Shown one piece after another: positions 1-4,858 of a stretch of DNA of 5,310 nt (the stretch's first letter is position 1; every line of letters begins with the position of its first letter). The stretch covers positions 1 to 5,310 of the forward strand of contig USMA01000096.1 of assembly GCA_900555765.1 (NCBI GenBank). Reading direction: 5' to 3'. Under the pieces are notes generated by a model, which was not told where the DNA came from, ran no database searches, and saw only the letters and a program-made list of their open reading frames with translations. This DNA is from an uncultured Collinsella sp. (GTDB lineage: Bacteria; Actinomycetota; Coriobacteriia; Coriobacteriales; Coriobacteriaceae). The position numbers and the translations under genes were made by a program.

Positions 1-3
1 CAT
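1..3 (-). CDS. Start codon of a gene that leaves the window on the left
   Basis: Only the start codon lies inside the window: bases 1-3 read ATG on the minus strand. It is called a gene start because a strong ribosome binding site, AAAGGAG (minus strand of 11-17), sits seven bases before it. The preceding aminotransferase gene on the same strand stops at 55, and there is no terminator-like hairpin in the 51-bp gap. The two genes are therefore probably co-transcribed, with this one downstream. Nothing can be said about its product. Confidence 0.55.
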
Positions 4-54
4 GTATACGCTCCTTTACGTATCGAAAGTGCGGATAGTACGGGAAGCCGCGCG

Positions 55-1359
55 TTAGGCGCGCTCGGCACGCGCAAGCTCGGCAGCGACGAGCTTAACG
101 GCCAGCACCAGCACATCGAGCGCGGCCTCCAGGTCCTCGACCGTGGGATAGCTCGGCGCGATGCGGATGTTGGTGTCGCGCGGGTCCTTGCCATAGGGCC
201 AGGTAGCACCGGCCGGCGTGAGCTTGACGCCCAGGTCGGCGCTAAGCGCAGCAACCTTCTGGGCCGAGCCCTCGGGACCATCAAAGCTCACAAAGTAGCC
301 GCCGCGGGGGTGCGTCCAGGTGGCACAGCCCGTGTCGCCCAAGCCCTCGGTGAGCTTGCGCTCGACGGCCTCAAAGCGCGGACGCAGGAACTCGGCATGC
401 TTTTTCATGTGCTCCTTGACCGCCTCGATGGTGGGAAGGAAGCGCACGTGACGCAGCTGGTTGAGTTTGTCGGCGCTGATGAGGCCGGCCTTCAGGCGCT
501 TGGAGAACTCGGCGATGACCGCGGGGCTCGCACCGATAAAGCCGATACCGGCGCCCGGGAAGGTGATCTTGGACGTCGAGGCAAAGGCCACCACGCGGTC
601 CTCGGTGCCCGCCGCGCGAGCGAGGTCAAAAATGTTTGCGAGCTCATCGGTCTCGTCGTACAGGTCGTGCACGCAGTAGGCGTTGTCCCAGAAGATGCGG
701 AAATCGGGCGCGGCCGTGGGCATCTCGACCAGGCGACGCACAGTGTCCTCGCTAAAGGTGATACCCGTGGGGTTGGAATACTTGGGCACGCACCAGATAC
801 CCTTGATGGAGTCGTCGGCGGCAACGAGGCGCTCGATCTCGTCCATATCGGGGCCGTTGTCGGTCATCGCGACGGGAACGTTCTCGATGCCCAAGTCGGC
901 GGTGATGCCAAAGTGGCGGTCGTAGCCGGGAACGGGGCACAGGAACTTGACCTTCTTGCCGTCGTGCGCGGCCTCGTAGGCGTCCCAGGGCTCGCTGCCG
1001 CACGAACCGCAACGCCAGAACATGCCGGCGATGTCGTGCTCGATCAAAAGGCTCGACGAACCCAGCACGAGCGTCTGCTCGGCGGGGCAACCCAGGAACT
1101 CCCCCGCTAGCCTGCGTGCCGAGGGAATGCCCTCAAAGCAGCCGTAGTTAGAGCAGTCGACGTTGCCGTCGTGCAGATCGGCATCGGCATTGAGGACATC
1201 GAGCATGGGTCGAGAGATGTCCACCTGGGAGGGCGACGGCTTGCCGCGGGCCATGTCGAGCGCCAAGCCCTTGGCCTTGACCTCGGCGACCTCGGCTTTG
1301 AGCGCCTCGATGGCGGCATCGAGTTCGGTGGTTTCCATCTTCTGGTAGATCGTCTGCAT
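55..1359 (-). CDS. PLP-dependent aspartate aminotransferase, subgroup Ic (MocR-like aminotransferase fold)
   Basis: A complete 434-residue fold-type I pyridoxal-phosphate aminotransferase. It probably moves the amino group between aspartate (or a related amino acid) and 2-oxoglutarate in the cytoplasm. Visible landmarks are GSSSL at 100-104 (phosphate-binding loop), PGYDRHF at 144-150, the SNPTG motif with Asn196, FWDNAY with Asp225 (pairs with the pyridine nitrogen) and Tyr228, the Schiff-base lysine Lys264 in STSKITFPG, and Arg399 in NIRIAPSYP, which should bind the substrate carboxylate. The arrangement and length match the actinobacterial/Firmicute subgroup Ic aspartate aminotransferases rather than E. 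coli AspC. The start at 1359 is preferred because AAAGG lies eight bases upstream (minus strand); the internal Met8 has no comparable site. Substrate preference cannot be read from the sequence; an aromatic or alanine activity is possible. The gene is followed closely by another gene start at position 3. Confidence 0.9.
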   Translation of the reverse strand: MQTIYQKMETTELDAAIEALKAEVAEVKAKGLALDMARGKPSPSQVDISRPMLDVLNADADLHDGNVDCSNYGCFEGIPSARRLAGEFLGCPAEQTLVLGSSSLLIEHDIAGMFWRCGSCGSEPWDAYEAAHDGKKVKFLCPVPGYDRHFGITADLGIENVPVAMTDNGPDMDEIERLVAADDSIKGIWCVPKYSNPTGITFSEDTVRRLVEMPTAAPDFRIFWDNAYCVHDLYDETDELANIFDLARAAGTEDRVVAFASTSKITFPGAGIGFIGASPAVIAEFSKRLKAGLISADKLNQLRHVRFLPTIEAVKEHMKKHAEFLRPRFEAVERKLTEGLGDTGCATWTHPRGGYFVSFDGPEGSAQKVAALSADLGVKLTPAGATWPYGKDPRDTNIRIAPSYPTVEDLEAALDVLVLAVKLVAAELARAERA

Positions 1360-1400
1360 GGGTGCGACCTTTCGCGAAGCGGTACGTTGCAGTTCGTCTA

Positions 1401-1406
1401 AGTATA
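1401..1406 (-). promoter_or_regulatory. Candidate -10 box for the aminotransferase gene
   Basis: The minus strand reads TATACT here, five of six matches to TATAAT, about 41 bases before the start codon, giving a leader of roughly 35 bases. No good -35 hexamer is seen 16-18 bases upstream, where the DNA is GC-rich. Assigned from position and match alone. Confidence 0.35.
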
Positions 1407-1515
1407 GACCGCCACCGCCGCAACGGTATGAAGCCGTGATAGATTAAGTCCATCGCAATGAATTACGACATCCGGTGCGGCTTGGCTGGCTGCTCGGCAC
1501 GCCCAAGGAGGCACT

Positions 1516-1770
1516 ATGGAATACGGATCGTTCCAGGCCGAGGAGTTCGGCGACCTACAGCGCCTGGTCGACGGGCTGTTTTACGACCGCCACGCCATCG
1601 ACCGACTGGATCTGATCGTACAGGCCGAAATCTTGGACCTGGCGCCCGATCTCATGGAAATCGTCAACCTGCTACCGCCCGGCTATTACGACCGCCAATC
1701 GCTTTGCGACCAACTCAACTCCGCCCTTGCCGCCCACGGCTGGGGCGCCATCTACGGAACGGTGGAATAA
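1516..1770 (+). CDS. Small acidic protein of unknown function (84 aa)
   Basis: The only plus-strand gene supported in the window. It is called real because AAGGAGG (1505-1511) lies four bases before the ATG and because the region is not explained by a gene on the other strand. The 84-residue product has no signal peptide or membrane segment. It contains about 15 Asp/Glu and only four Arg, with no Lys, so it is strongly acidic (net charge about -11). It looks like two or three helices, with a distinctive C-terminal block running from LLPPGYYDR (52-60) through DQLNSAL (65-71) to HGWGAIYGTVE (74-84), the kind of pattern expected of a conserved domain. I do not recognise the family. It stands alone, divergent from the aminotransferase gene and convergent with nhaA, and is followed by two terminator-like hairpins. 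A cytoplasmic, possibly protein-binding, role is only a guess. Confidence 0.75.
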   Translation: MEYGSFQAEEFGDLQRLVDGLFYDRHAIDRLDLIVQAEILDLAPDLMEIVNLLPPGYYDRQSLCDQLNSALAAHGWGAIYGTVE

Positions 1771-1822
1771 GCCTCGAGGCCGACGATTTGGCCCGCTTCC
1801 CGACCCTGGCGAGGCTTGTTTT
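1769..1822 (+). terminator. Possible first terminator of the small acidic protein gene
   Basis: AAGCCTCG at 1769-1776, overlapping the stop codon, is perfectly complementary to CGAGGCTT at 1810-1817, which is followed by GTTTT. The 33-base loop can fold further through two GGCC copies (1778-1781 and 1790-1793). The large loop and short T run make it a weak intrinsic terminator; the hairpin at 1836-1869 may be the main one. Confidence 0.35.
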
Positions 1823-1835
1823 AGGGCTTGTGGCC

Positions 1836-1869
1836 AAAAAAGGGCAAATATGAGTACTGTTGCCTTTTT
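1836..1869 (+). terminator. Intrinsic-terminator-like hairpin after the small acidic protein gene
   Basis: AAAAGGGCAA (1838-1847) pairs with TTGCCTTTTT (1860-1869) over ten base pairs with one G-T wobble, leaving a 12-base loop. The 3' arm ends in five T, so the T tract is part of the stem, preceded by six A. It lies about 70 bases after the stop codon of the small gene. The last loop bases and first stem base form TGAGTACTGT, which recurs inverted in the hairpin at 2015-2050. Confidence 0.5.
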
Positions 1870-2008
1870 AGTAGCAGCGATTCTTGGTCGAAATCGGCAA
1901 AACTCGACTTGAAACTCCCTAGTCACCGTCAGCCAGCGCCGAATTGGAAGTCGATGCTCACTCATTAACGTACAGTTCTTATAACTTTGTTCATTATTTT
2001 CCACACCT

Positions 2009-2053
2009 AAAATGAAACGCCGTTTGTGACAGTACTCACAAACGGCGTTTTTT
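2009..2053. terminator. Strong bidirectional intrinsic terminator between convergent genes
   Basis: A perfect 15-bp stem is formed by 2015-2029 and 2036-2050 with a six-base loop, CAGTAC. On the plus strand the stem runs into TTTTTT (2048-2053); on the minus strand it is followed by TTTCATTTT. It lies about 95 bases beyond the nhaA stop codon and should end nhaA transcription, while also blocking read-through from the small plus-strand gene. Confidence 0.85.
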
Positions 2054-2143
2054 GACCACTGGCGTGTCTGGCAGGCGGCAAGCACCGCCCGAATCCGCAT
2101 TTTGAACGCGCCCGAATCGGTTCTGGAGCCGGTTTTCGCGCTC

Positions 2144-3502
2144 TTACTCGTCTTTGGACGCGGGGTGTTTGCAGACCACGCTCATGTAGATCATGCCGAG
2201 CACGGCAGCGGTGACCGAACCGGCAAGGATGGCGGCCTTGGCAGCCAGAACCTCAAACTGGGCCGTCGGGAAGGCGAGGCCGCTAATGAGGATCGACATG
2301 GTAAAGCCGATGCCACCCAGAATGCCCACGCCGGCAATCATGTGCCAGTTAACGTTATGCGGCAGCTCGGAGATCTTGAGCTTGACCAGGACAAACGTCA
2401 TGCCAAAGATACCGATCGGCTTGCCCAGCAGCATGCCAAAGTACACGCCGAGCGTCACCGGGTCGGTGAGTAGCGTGCTCATGTCCACGCCCACTAGGCG
2501 AACCTGTGCGTTTACGAACGCAAAGATCGGCAGGATCACAAAGTTGACCGGCGTGGAGATCAGACGCTCCATGCGGATGAGCGGCGGAGTCACGCGGTGC
2601 ATGACGCGCTCGACCTTGGTGGTCGAGACGGTAAAGTCATGCTGGCCCAGGATGTGTGCCTCGTCATCGTAGCGATCATCGAGCAGCGGCAGGCACTCGC
2701 CCAACCAATCGGTAAGGCTGTCGAGCTTGACGCCGCACTTGGCCGGGATGGTAAAGGCCAAGATGACGCCGGCGAGCGTGGCATGTACGCCGCTCTTGAA
2801 CATGCAGAACCACAGCAGCAGGCCCAGTACCGAGTACGGGGCAAGGCGGTAATGCTGCGTCTTGTTGAGCCACACGAGCGCGCAGGTCACAAGCGCGGCG
2901 GCGCCCAACCAAAACGGATTGGGACTCTGACCGTAGAAGATGGCGATGGCGGCGATGGAGATGAGGTCGTCGGCGATGGCGAGCGTCGAGAAGAACACGC
3001 GCACGCCGTTGGGCACGCGATTGCCTAAAAGCGACAGCACGCCCAGTGCGAAGGCAATATCGGTTGCCATGGGAATGGCCCAGCCGTTGTGCGCGCCGGC
3101 ATGGTTAAAGATCAGATAGATGCAGGCGGGAACGACGACGCCGCCCACGGCCGCCAGCATGGGAAGCATAGCCTGGCGCGGGTTTTTGAGCTCGCCGACC
3201 GTCATCTCATACTTGAGCTCAATGCCCACCAGCAAAAAGAAAATCGCCATGAGGAAGTCGTTGACGAATAGCTCGACGGTGAGACCGGCCGTAAGGTTGC
3301 CCAGACCCACATACAGCGGGGTCTCCAAAAAGTGATGGATGACCTCGTAGGCATCGGTATTGGCGCAAATGACGGCGGCGATGGCGGCGAAGACCATGAC
3401 GGCGGCGGAAATCGTACCGTTCTCGGCGATGCGCTCCCAAATGTCGTGACGTTCAAAGCGTTTGCGCTCACGAACGTTGAACAGCTGCTCAGTTGCTGCC
3501 AT
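2144..3502 (-). CDS. nhaA: Na+/H+ antiporter NhaA
   Basis: A complete 452-residue inner-membrane antiporter that exports Na+ (or Li+) in exchange for protons, used for sodium tolerance and internal pH control. About a dozen hydrophobic segments are visible, starting near residue 29. Family hallmarks are present: NDFLMAIFFLLVGIELK (81-97), Asp148 in MATDIAFALG (equivalent to E. coli Asp133), the essential pair Asp178-Asp179 in LAIADDL (E. coli Asp163-164), His240 in SGVHATLAG (E. coli His225) and Lys361 in LLGKPIG (E. coli Lys300). It is longer than the 388-residue E. coli protein, mainly because of a charged stretch at about 255-315 between the helices corresponding to VIII and IX, which should face the cytoplasm; such an insert is common in Gram-positive and Bacteroidetes NhaA proteins. 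The start at 3502 has AAAGGAG six bases upstream. The gene stands alone between terminators, with an unusual hairpin in its leader (3536-3571). Confidence 0.96.
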   Translation of the reverse strand: MAATEQLFNVRERKRFERHDIWERIAENGTISAAVMVFAAIAAVICANTDAYEVIHHFLETPLYVGLGNLTAGLTVELFVNDFLMAIFFLLVGIELKYEMTVGELKNPRQAMLPMLAAVGGVVVPACIYLIFNHAGAHNGWAIPMATDIAFALGVLSLLGNRVPNGVRVFFSTLAIADDLISIAAIAIFYGQSPNPFWLGAAALVTCALVWLNKTQHYRLAPYSVLGLLLWFCMFKSGVHATLAGVILAFTIPAKCGVKLDSLTDWLGECLPLLDDRYDDEAHILGQHDFTVSTTKVERVMHRVTPPLIRMERLISTPVNFVILPIFAFVNAQVRLVGVDMSTLLTDPVTLGVYFGMLLGKPIGIFGMTFVLVKLKISELPHNVNWHMIAGVGILGGIGFTMSILISGLAFPTAQFEVLAAKAAILAGSVTAAVLGMIYMSVVCKHPASKDE

Positions 3503-3535
3503 GGGCGGCTCCTTTCACGGGAAAGCTCCCGTCTT

Positions 3536-3571
3536 AAAAAAGCACGGCCCGCCCAAGTGGCGGCGCCGCGC
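3536..3571 (-). terminator. Intrinsic-terminator-like hairpin inside the nhaA leader (attenuator candidate)
   Basis: On the minus strand a 12-bp stem is formed by 3571-3565 plus 3563-3559, pairing with 3553-3542. It has one bulged G, one G-U wobble and a five-base loop ACTTG, and is followed at once by TTTTTT (minus strand of 3541-3536). The T run ends 33 bases before the nhaA start codon and before its ribosome binding site. The upstream ppaC gene already has its own terminator at 3711-3749, so this second one either gives extra insulation or controls entry into nhaA by premature termination. Confidence 0.7.
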
Positions 3572-3594
3572 TCTAACGTACTACGCTTGCATCT

Positions 3595-3621
3595 AGCCTA
3601 CCCTGCGCGACAAGCGCGCAA
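3595..3621 (-). promoter_or_regulatory. Weak candidate promoter for nhaA
   Basis: The minus strand shows TTGCGC (3621-3616), a 15-base spacer, and TAGGCT (3600-3595). Both hexamers are partial matches and the spacer is short, so this is only one of several possibilities in the 3572-3710 stretch. If right, transcription would begin about 20 bases before the terminator-like hairpin in the leader. Confidence 0.22.
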
Positions 3622-3646
3622 GCGCGGCCGAAAAGCGGAACCATAG

Positions 3647-3667
3647 GTTGAACATTATTTGCTCAAC
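3647..3667. promoter_or_regulatory. Operator-like inverted repeat upstream of nhaA
   Basis: GTTGAAC (3647-3653) and GCTCAAC (3661-3667) are inverted copies with six of seven matches around an AT-only centre, ATTATTT. The AT-rich core stands out in GC-rich surroundings, and the size fits a dimeric helix-turn-helix regulator site. It lies about 145 bases before nhaA. No regulator gene is nearby, and chance cannot be excluded. Confidence 0.3.
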
Positions 3668-3710
3668 GGCGCGGGCACGCCTGTCCAAGAGACGACGCGG
3701 CGCCGCGCAC

Positions 3711-3749
3711 AAAAAACGACCGGAGGCGGGGTGTCCGCGATCCGGTCGT
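3711..3749 (-). terminator. Intrinsic terminator of ppaC
   Basis: On the minus strand a perfect 9-bp stem (3749-3741 with 3724-3716, ACGACCGGA/TCCGGTCGT) encloses an inner 4-bp GCGG/CCGC stem and is followed by TTTTTT (minus strand of 3716-3711). It starts about 20 bases after the ppaC stop codon, so it ends that transcript and separates it from nhaA. Confidence 0.85.
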
Positions 3750-3768
3750 GGCGTTTGGTCAACTAAAC

Positions 3769-4692
3769 CTAGCAGGCGGCCATGATGGGAGCAGCGACCT
3801 GCTTCTTACGGGAGAGGACACCCGGCATCCAGACGCCGTCGTGCTCGTCGGCAATGCCCAGGCCCTTCTGAGCAGCCTCGGTCTCGCCCTCGAGCAGGAC
3901 CTGCGAGCCCTCCTCCATGATGTCGGTGATGCACAGGACGATGCCGTCGGCACTCTTCTCGGCGGCGTAGGCGCGCATGGCCTCGCGAATCTCGTCGATC
4001 ATGCCGAGTGCGCGGGTCTTGTCGACGGTCTCGTACTGGCCGATGAGCAGCTTCTTGCCGGCGGGCTCGAACATCTTGATGTCGTTACCGACCATCTCGG
4101 CTGCGGTAAAGGAACCGGACGGACGGGTAAGGAAGACCTCCATGCCAAACTTGACCGGGTCGACGCCCACCTGCTCGCCGAGCTTGGCGGCAACGGCGCG
4201 GTCGACATCGGTGGTGGTGGGGCTCTTGAGCATAAGCGTGTCGGTCATCATGGCCGAGAGCAGCAGCTTGGCCTGGACGTCGGAAAGCTCAACGCCGAGC
4301 ACGCCGGCGAGCTTGGTGACGATGGTGCAGCTGTAGCCCCAGGGCTGGCAGATGTAGTGCAGCGGGCCGGCGGTCTCGAAGTCGCCGATGCGGTGATGAT
4401 CGACAACGCCAAAGACCGTGGCGTCCTTAAGGCCGGCGACAGACTGGGCGGACTCGTTATGGTCGGTGAGGACGACGAGCTGACCGGCCTCGACGGACTC
4501 GATCACGCGGGGCTCGGCAATGCCGGCGTCGGCGAGCAGCTTGGCGGACTCGGCCGGAAGCTGGCCCAGAGCGCAAGCCTCGTAGGTGTTGCCGGCATAC
4601 TCAACCTGGTTGAGCAGCTGGGACAGGACGACGGCACTCATGATGGCGTCGTTATCGGGGTTCTGGTGACCAAAGACAAGAACGTTTGCCAT
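3769..4692 (-). CDS. ppaC: Manganese-dependent inorganic pyrophosphatase, family II (DHH superfamily)
   Basis: A complete 307-residue soluble enzyme that hydrolyses pyrophosphate to two phosphates, pulling forward biosynthetic reactions such as nucleic-acid and aminoacyl-tRNA synthesis. All family II metal and substrate motifs are visible: GHQNPDND (8-15) with His9, Asp13 and Asp15; TDHNE with Asp77; the DHH signature Asp98-His99-His100; Asp151 in MMTDT followed by SPTTT; Lys206 in DIKMF; and SRKKQ (294-298) with Arg295 and Lys296 in the C-terminal substrate-binding domain. Length and spacing match the short Bacillus/Streptococcus type without inserted CBS or DRTGG domains, so no adenine-nucleotide regulation is expected. 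The start at 4692 has GGAGG six bases upstream. The gene is transcribed alone, with its own terminator at 3711-3749 and a likely promoter just upstream. Confidence 0.97.
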   Translation of the reverse strand: MANVLVFGHQNPDNDAIMSAVVLSQLLNQVEYAGNTYEACALGQLPAESAKLLADAGIAEPRVIESVEAGQLVVLTDHNESAQSVAGLKDATVFGVVDHHRIGDFETAGPLHYICQPWGYSCTIVTKLAGVLGVELSDVQAKLLLSAMMTDTLMLKSPTTTDVDRAVAAKLGEQVGVDPVKFGMEVFLTRPSGSFTAAEMVGNDIKMFEPAGKKLLIGQYETVDKTRALGMIDEIREAMRAYAAEKSADGIVLCITDIMEEGSQVLLEGETEAAQKGLGIADEHDGVWMPGVLSRKKQVAAPIMAAC

Positions 4693-4730
4693 GGATATCC
4701 TCCACTTGATATGTGTACTTGGACGTAGCT

Positions 4731-4739
4731 ATGGTAGCA
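4731..4739 (-). promoter_or_regulatory. Candidate extended -10 promoter of ppaC
   Basis: The minus strand reads TGCTACCAT, a TGn extension followed by a hexamer with four of six matches to TATAAT, 38 bases before the start codon. The -35 region is poor and falls inside the inverted repeat at 4745-4779. Position supports it; the match is modest. Confidence 0.3.
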
Positions 4740-4744
4740 CGCCG

Positions 4745-4779
4745 ATGCCGAGCCTTCGCAGACGGAAGGGCCACGGCAT
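4745..4779. repeat. Two-part inverted repeat just upstream of the ppaC promoter
   Basis: ATGCCG (4745-4750) pairs with CGGCAT (4774-4779), and inside them CCTTC (4753-4757) pairs with GAAGG (4765-4769). The result is a hairpin interrupted by an internal loop. It lies directly upstream of the proposed ppaC -10 box. On the minus strand no T run follows, so it is not a standard terminator for the gene upstream; it could be an operator or an RNA processing structure. Confidence 0.35.
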
Positions 4780-4784
4780 ATTTT

Positions 4785-4857
4785 GGGGCAGGCCCGGGGG
4801 CCAAGGCTGCCCCTTTTGCACCATGTTGGTGCAAAGTAACCTGCCCCCCTTGCACCA
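4785..4857. repeat. REP-like cluster of alternating CTGCCCC / TTGCACCA units
   Basis: A 17-bp unit, CTGCCCC, two variable bases, TTGCACCA, occurs twice in the same orientation 34 bases apart (4807-4823 and 4841-4857) with 15 of 17 identical. An inverted TGGTGCAAA (4827-4835) sits between them, and an inverted GGGGCAG at 4785-4791 precedes them. The middle arm can pair with either neighbour: a 9-bp stem with a 3-base loop (4815-4823 with 4827-4835), or an 8-bp stem (4827-4834 with 4850-4857). The cluster begins two bases after the stop codon of the right-hand gene. The minus strand has no T run, so it is more like an intergenic repeat family than an intrinsic terminator. Confidence 0.6.
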
Positions 4858-4858
4858 G

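Larger units (their letters stand above)
1830..2059. repeat. 230-bp AT-richer element with matching inverted ends, in the convergent spacer
   Basis: The spacer 1771-2143 contains no supported gene. Its core is bounded by inverted ends. Bases 1830-1860, and the reverse complement of 2029-2059, both read GTGG, one variable pyrimidine, CAAAAAA, nine mostly different bases, then TGAGTACTGT, for about 24 matches in 31. Each end forms its own terminator-like hairpin. The interior is clearly AT-richer than the flanking genes and includes a stretch near 1975-2013 with many A/T runs. No target-site duplication is visible outside the ends. It could be a small non-autonomous mobile element, a Collinsella-type interspersed repeat, or simply two gene-end terminators of one lineage-specific design placed tail to tail. 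The remaining 2060-2143 holds only a 10-bp direct repeat, CGCCCGAATC, at 2086 and 2109. Confidence 0.5.

Noticed and set aside
310..1110. Long plus-strand reading frame (266 codons) opposite the aminotransferase gene
   Set aside because: It is the antisense shadow of a well-supported aminotransferase. The predicted protein is rich in Gly, Ala, Val, Asp and His with no recognisable domain, and is explained by the GC-biased third positions of the real gene.
1458..1853. Plus-strand frame of 131 codons overlapping the small acidic protein gene
   Set aside because: It has an Arg/Pro-rich translation typical of an out-of-frame reading of GC-rich DNA. The 1516-1770 frame has the strong ribosome binding site and a more natural composition.
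1830..2059. Insertion sequence or attachment site
   Set aside because: No transposase or integrase gene, no target-site duplication and no tRNA end are present. Only the weaker claim of a small repeat or paired terminators is kept.
1672..2100. Minus-strand reading frame of 142 codons in the convergent spacer
   Set aside because: It runs through the perfect terminator hairpin and the inverted-end element and overlaps the small plus-strand gene. Its translation has no domain-like pattern and no good ribosome binding site was noted.
2086..2118. 10-bp direct repeat CGCCCGAATC in the spacer after nhaA
   Set aside because: Two short GC-rich copies 23 bases apart are easily expected by chance, and they flank nothing recognisable.
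2102..2672. Plus-strand frames opposite the 3' part of nhaA
   Set aside because: Antisense shadows of nhaA; no ribosome binding site or domain.
3748..4728. Long plus-strand reading frame (326 codons) opposite ppaC
   Set aside because: It covers the whole ppaC gene and its terminator on the opposite strand. The low-complexity Gly/Leu/Asp/Val-rich translation matches no family, whereas ppaC shows every catalytic motif.
4785..4817. GGGGCAG...CTGCCCC hairpin followed by TTTT on the plus strand as a plus-strand terminator
   Set aside because: No plus-strand gene lies upstream for thousands of bases, and on the minus strand no T run follows. It is better explained as part of the repeat cluster.
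4652..4855. Minus-strand frame of 67 codons between the right-hand gene and ppaC
   Set aside because: It passes through the REP-like repeats and the ppaC promoter and overlaps the ppaC start in another frame. Its composition is not protein-like.
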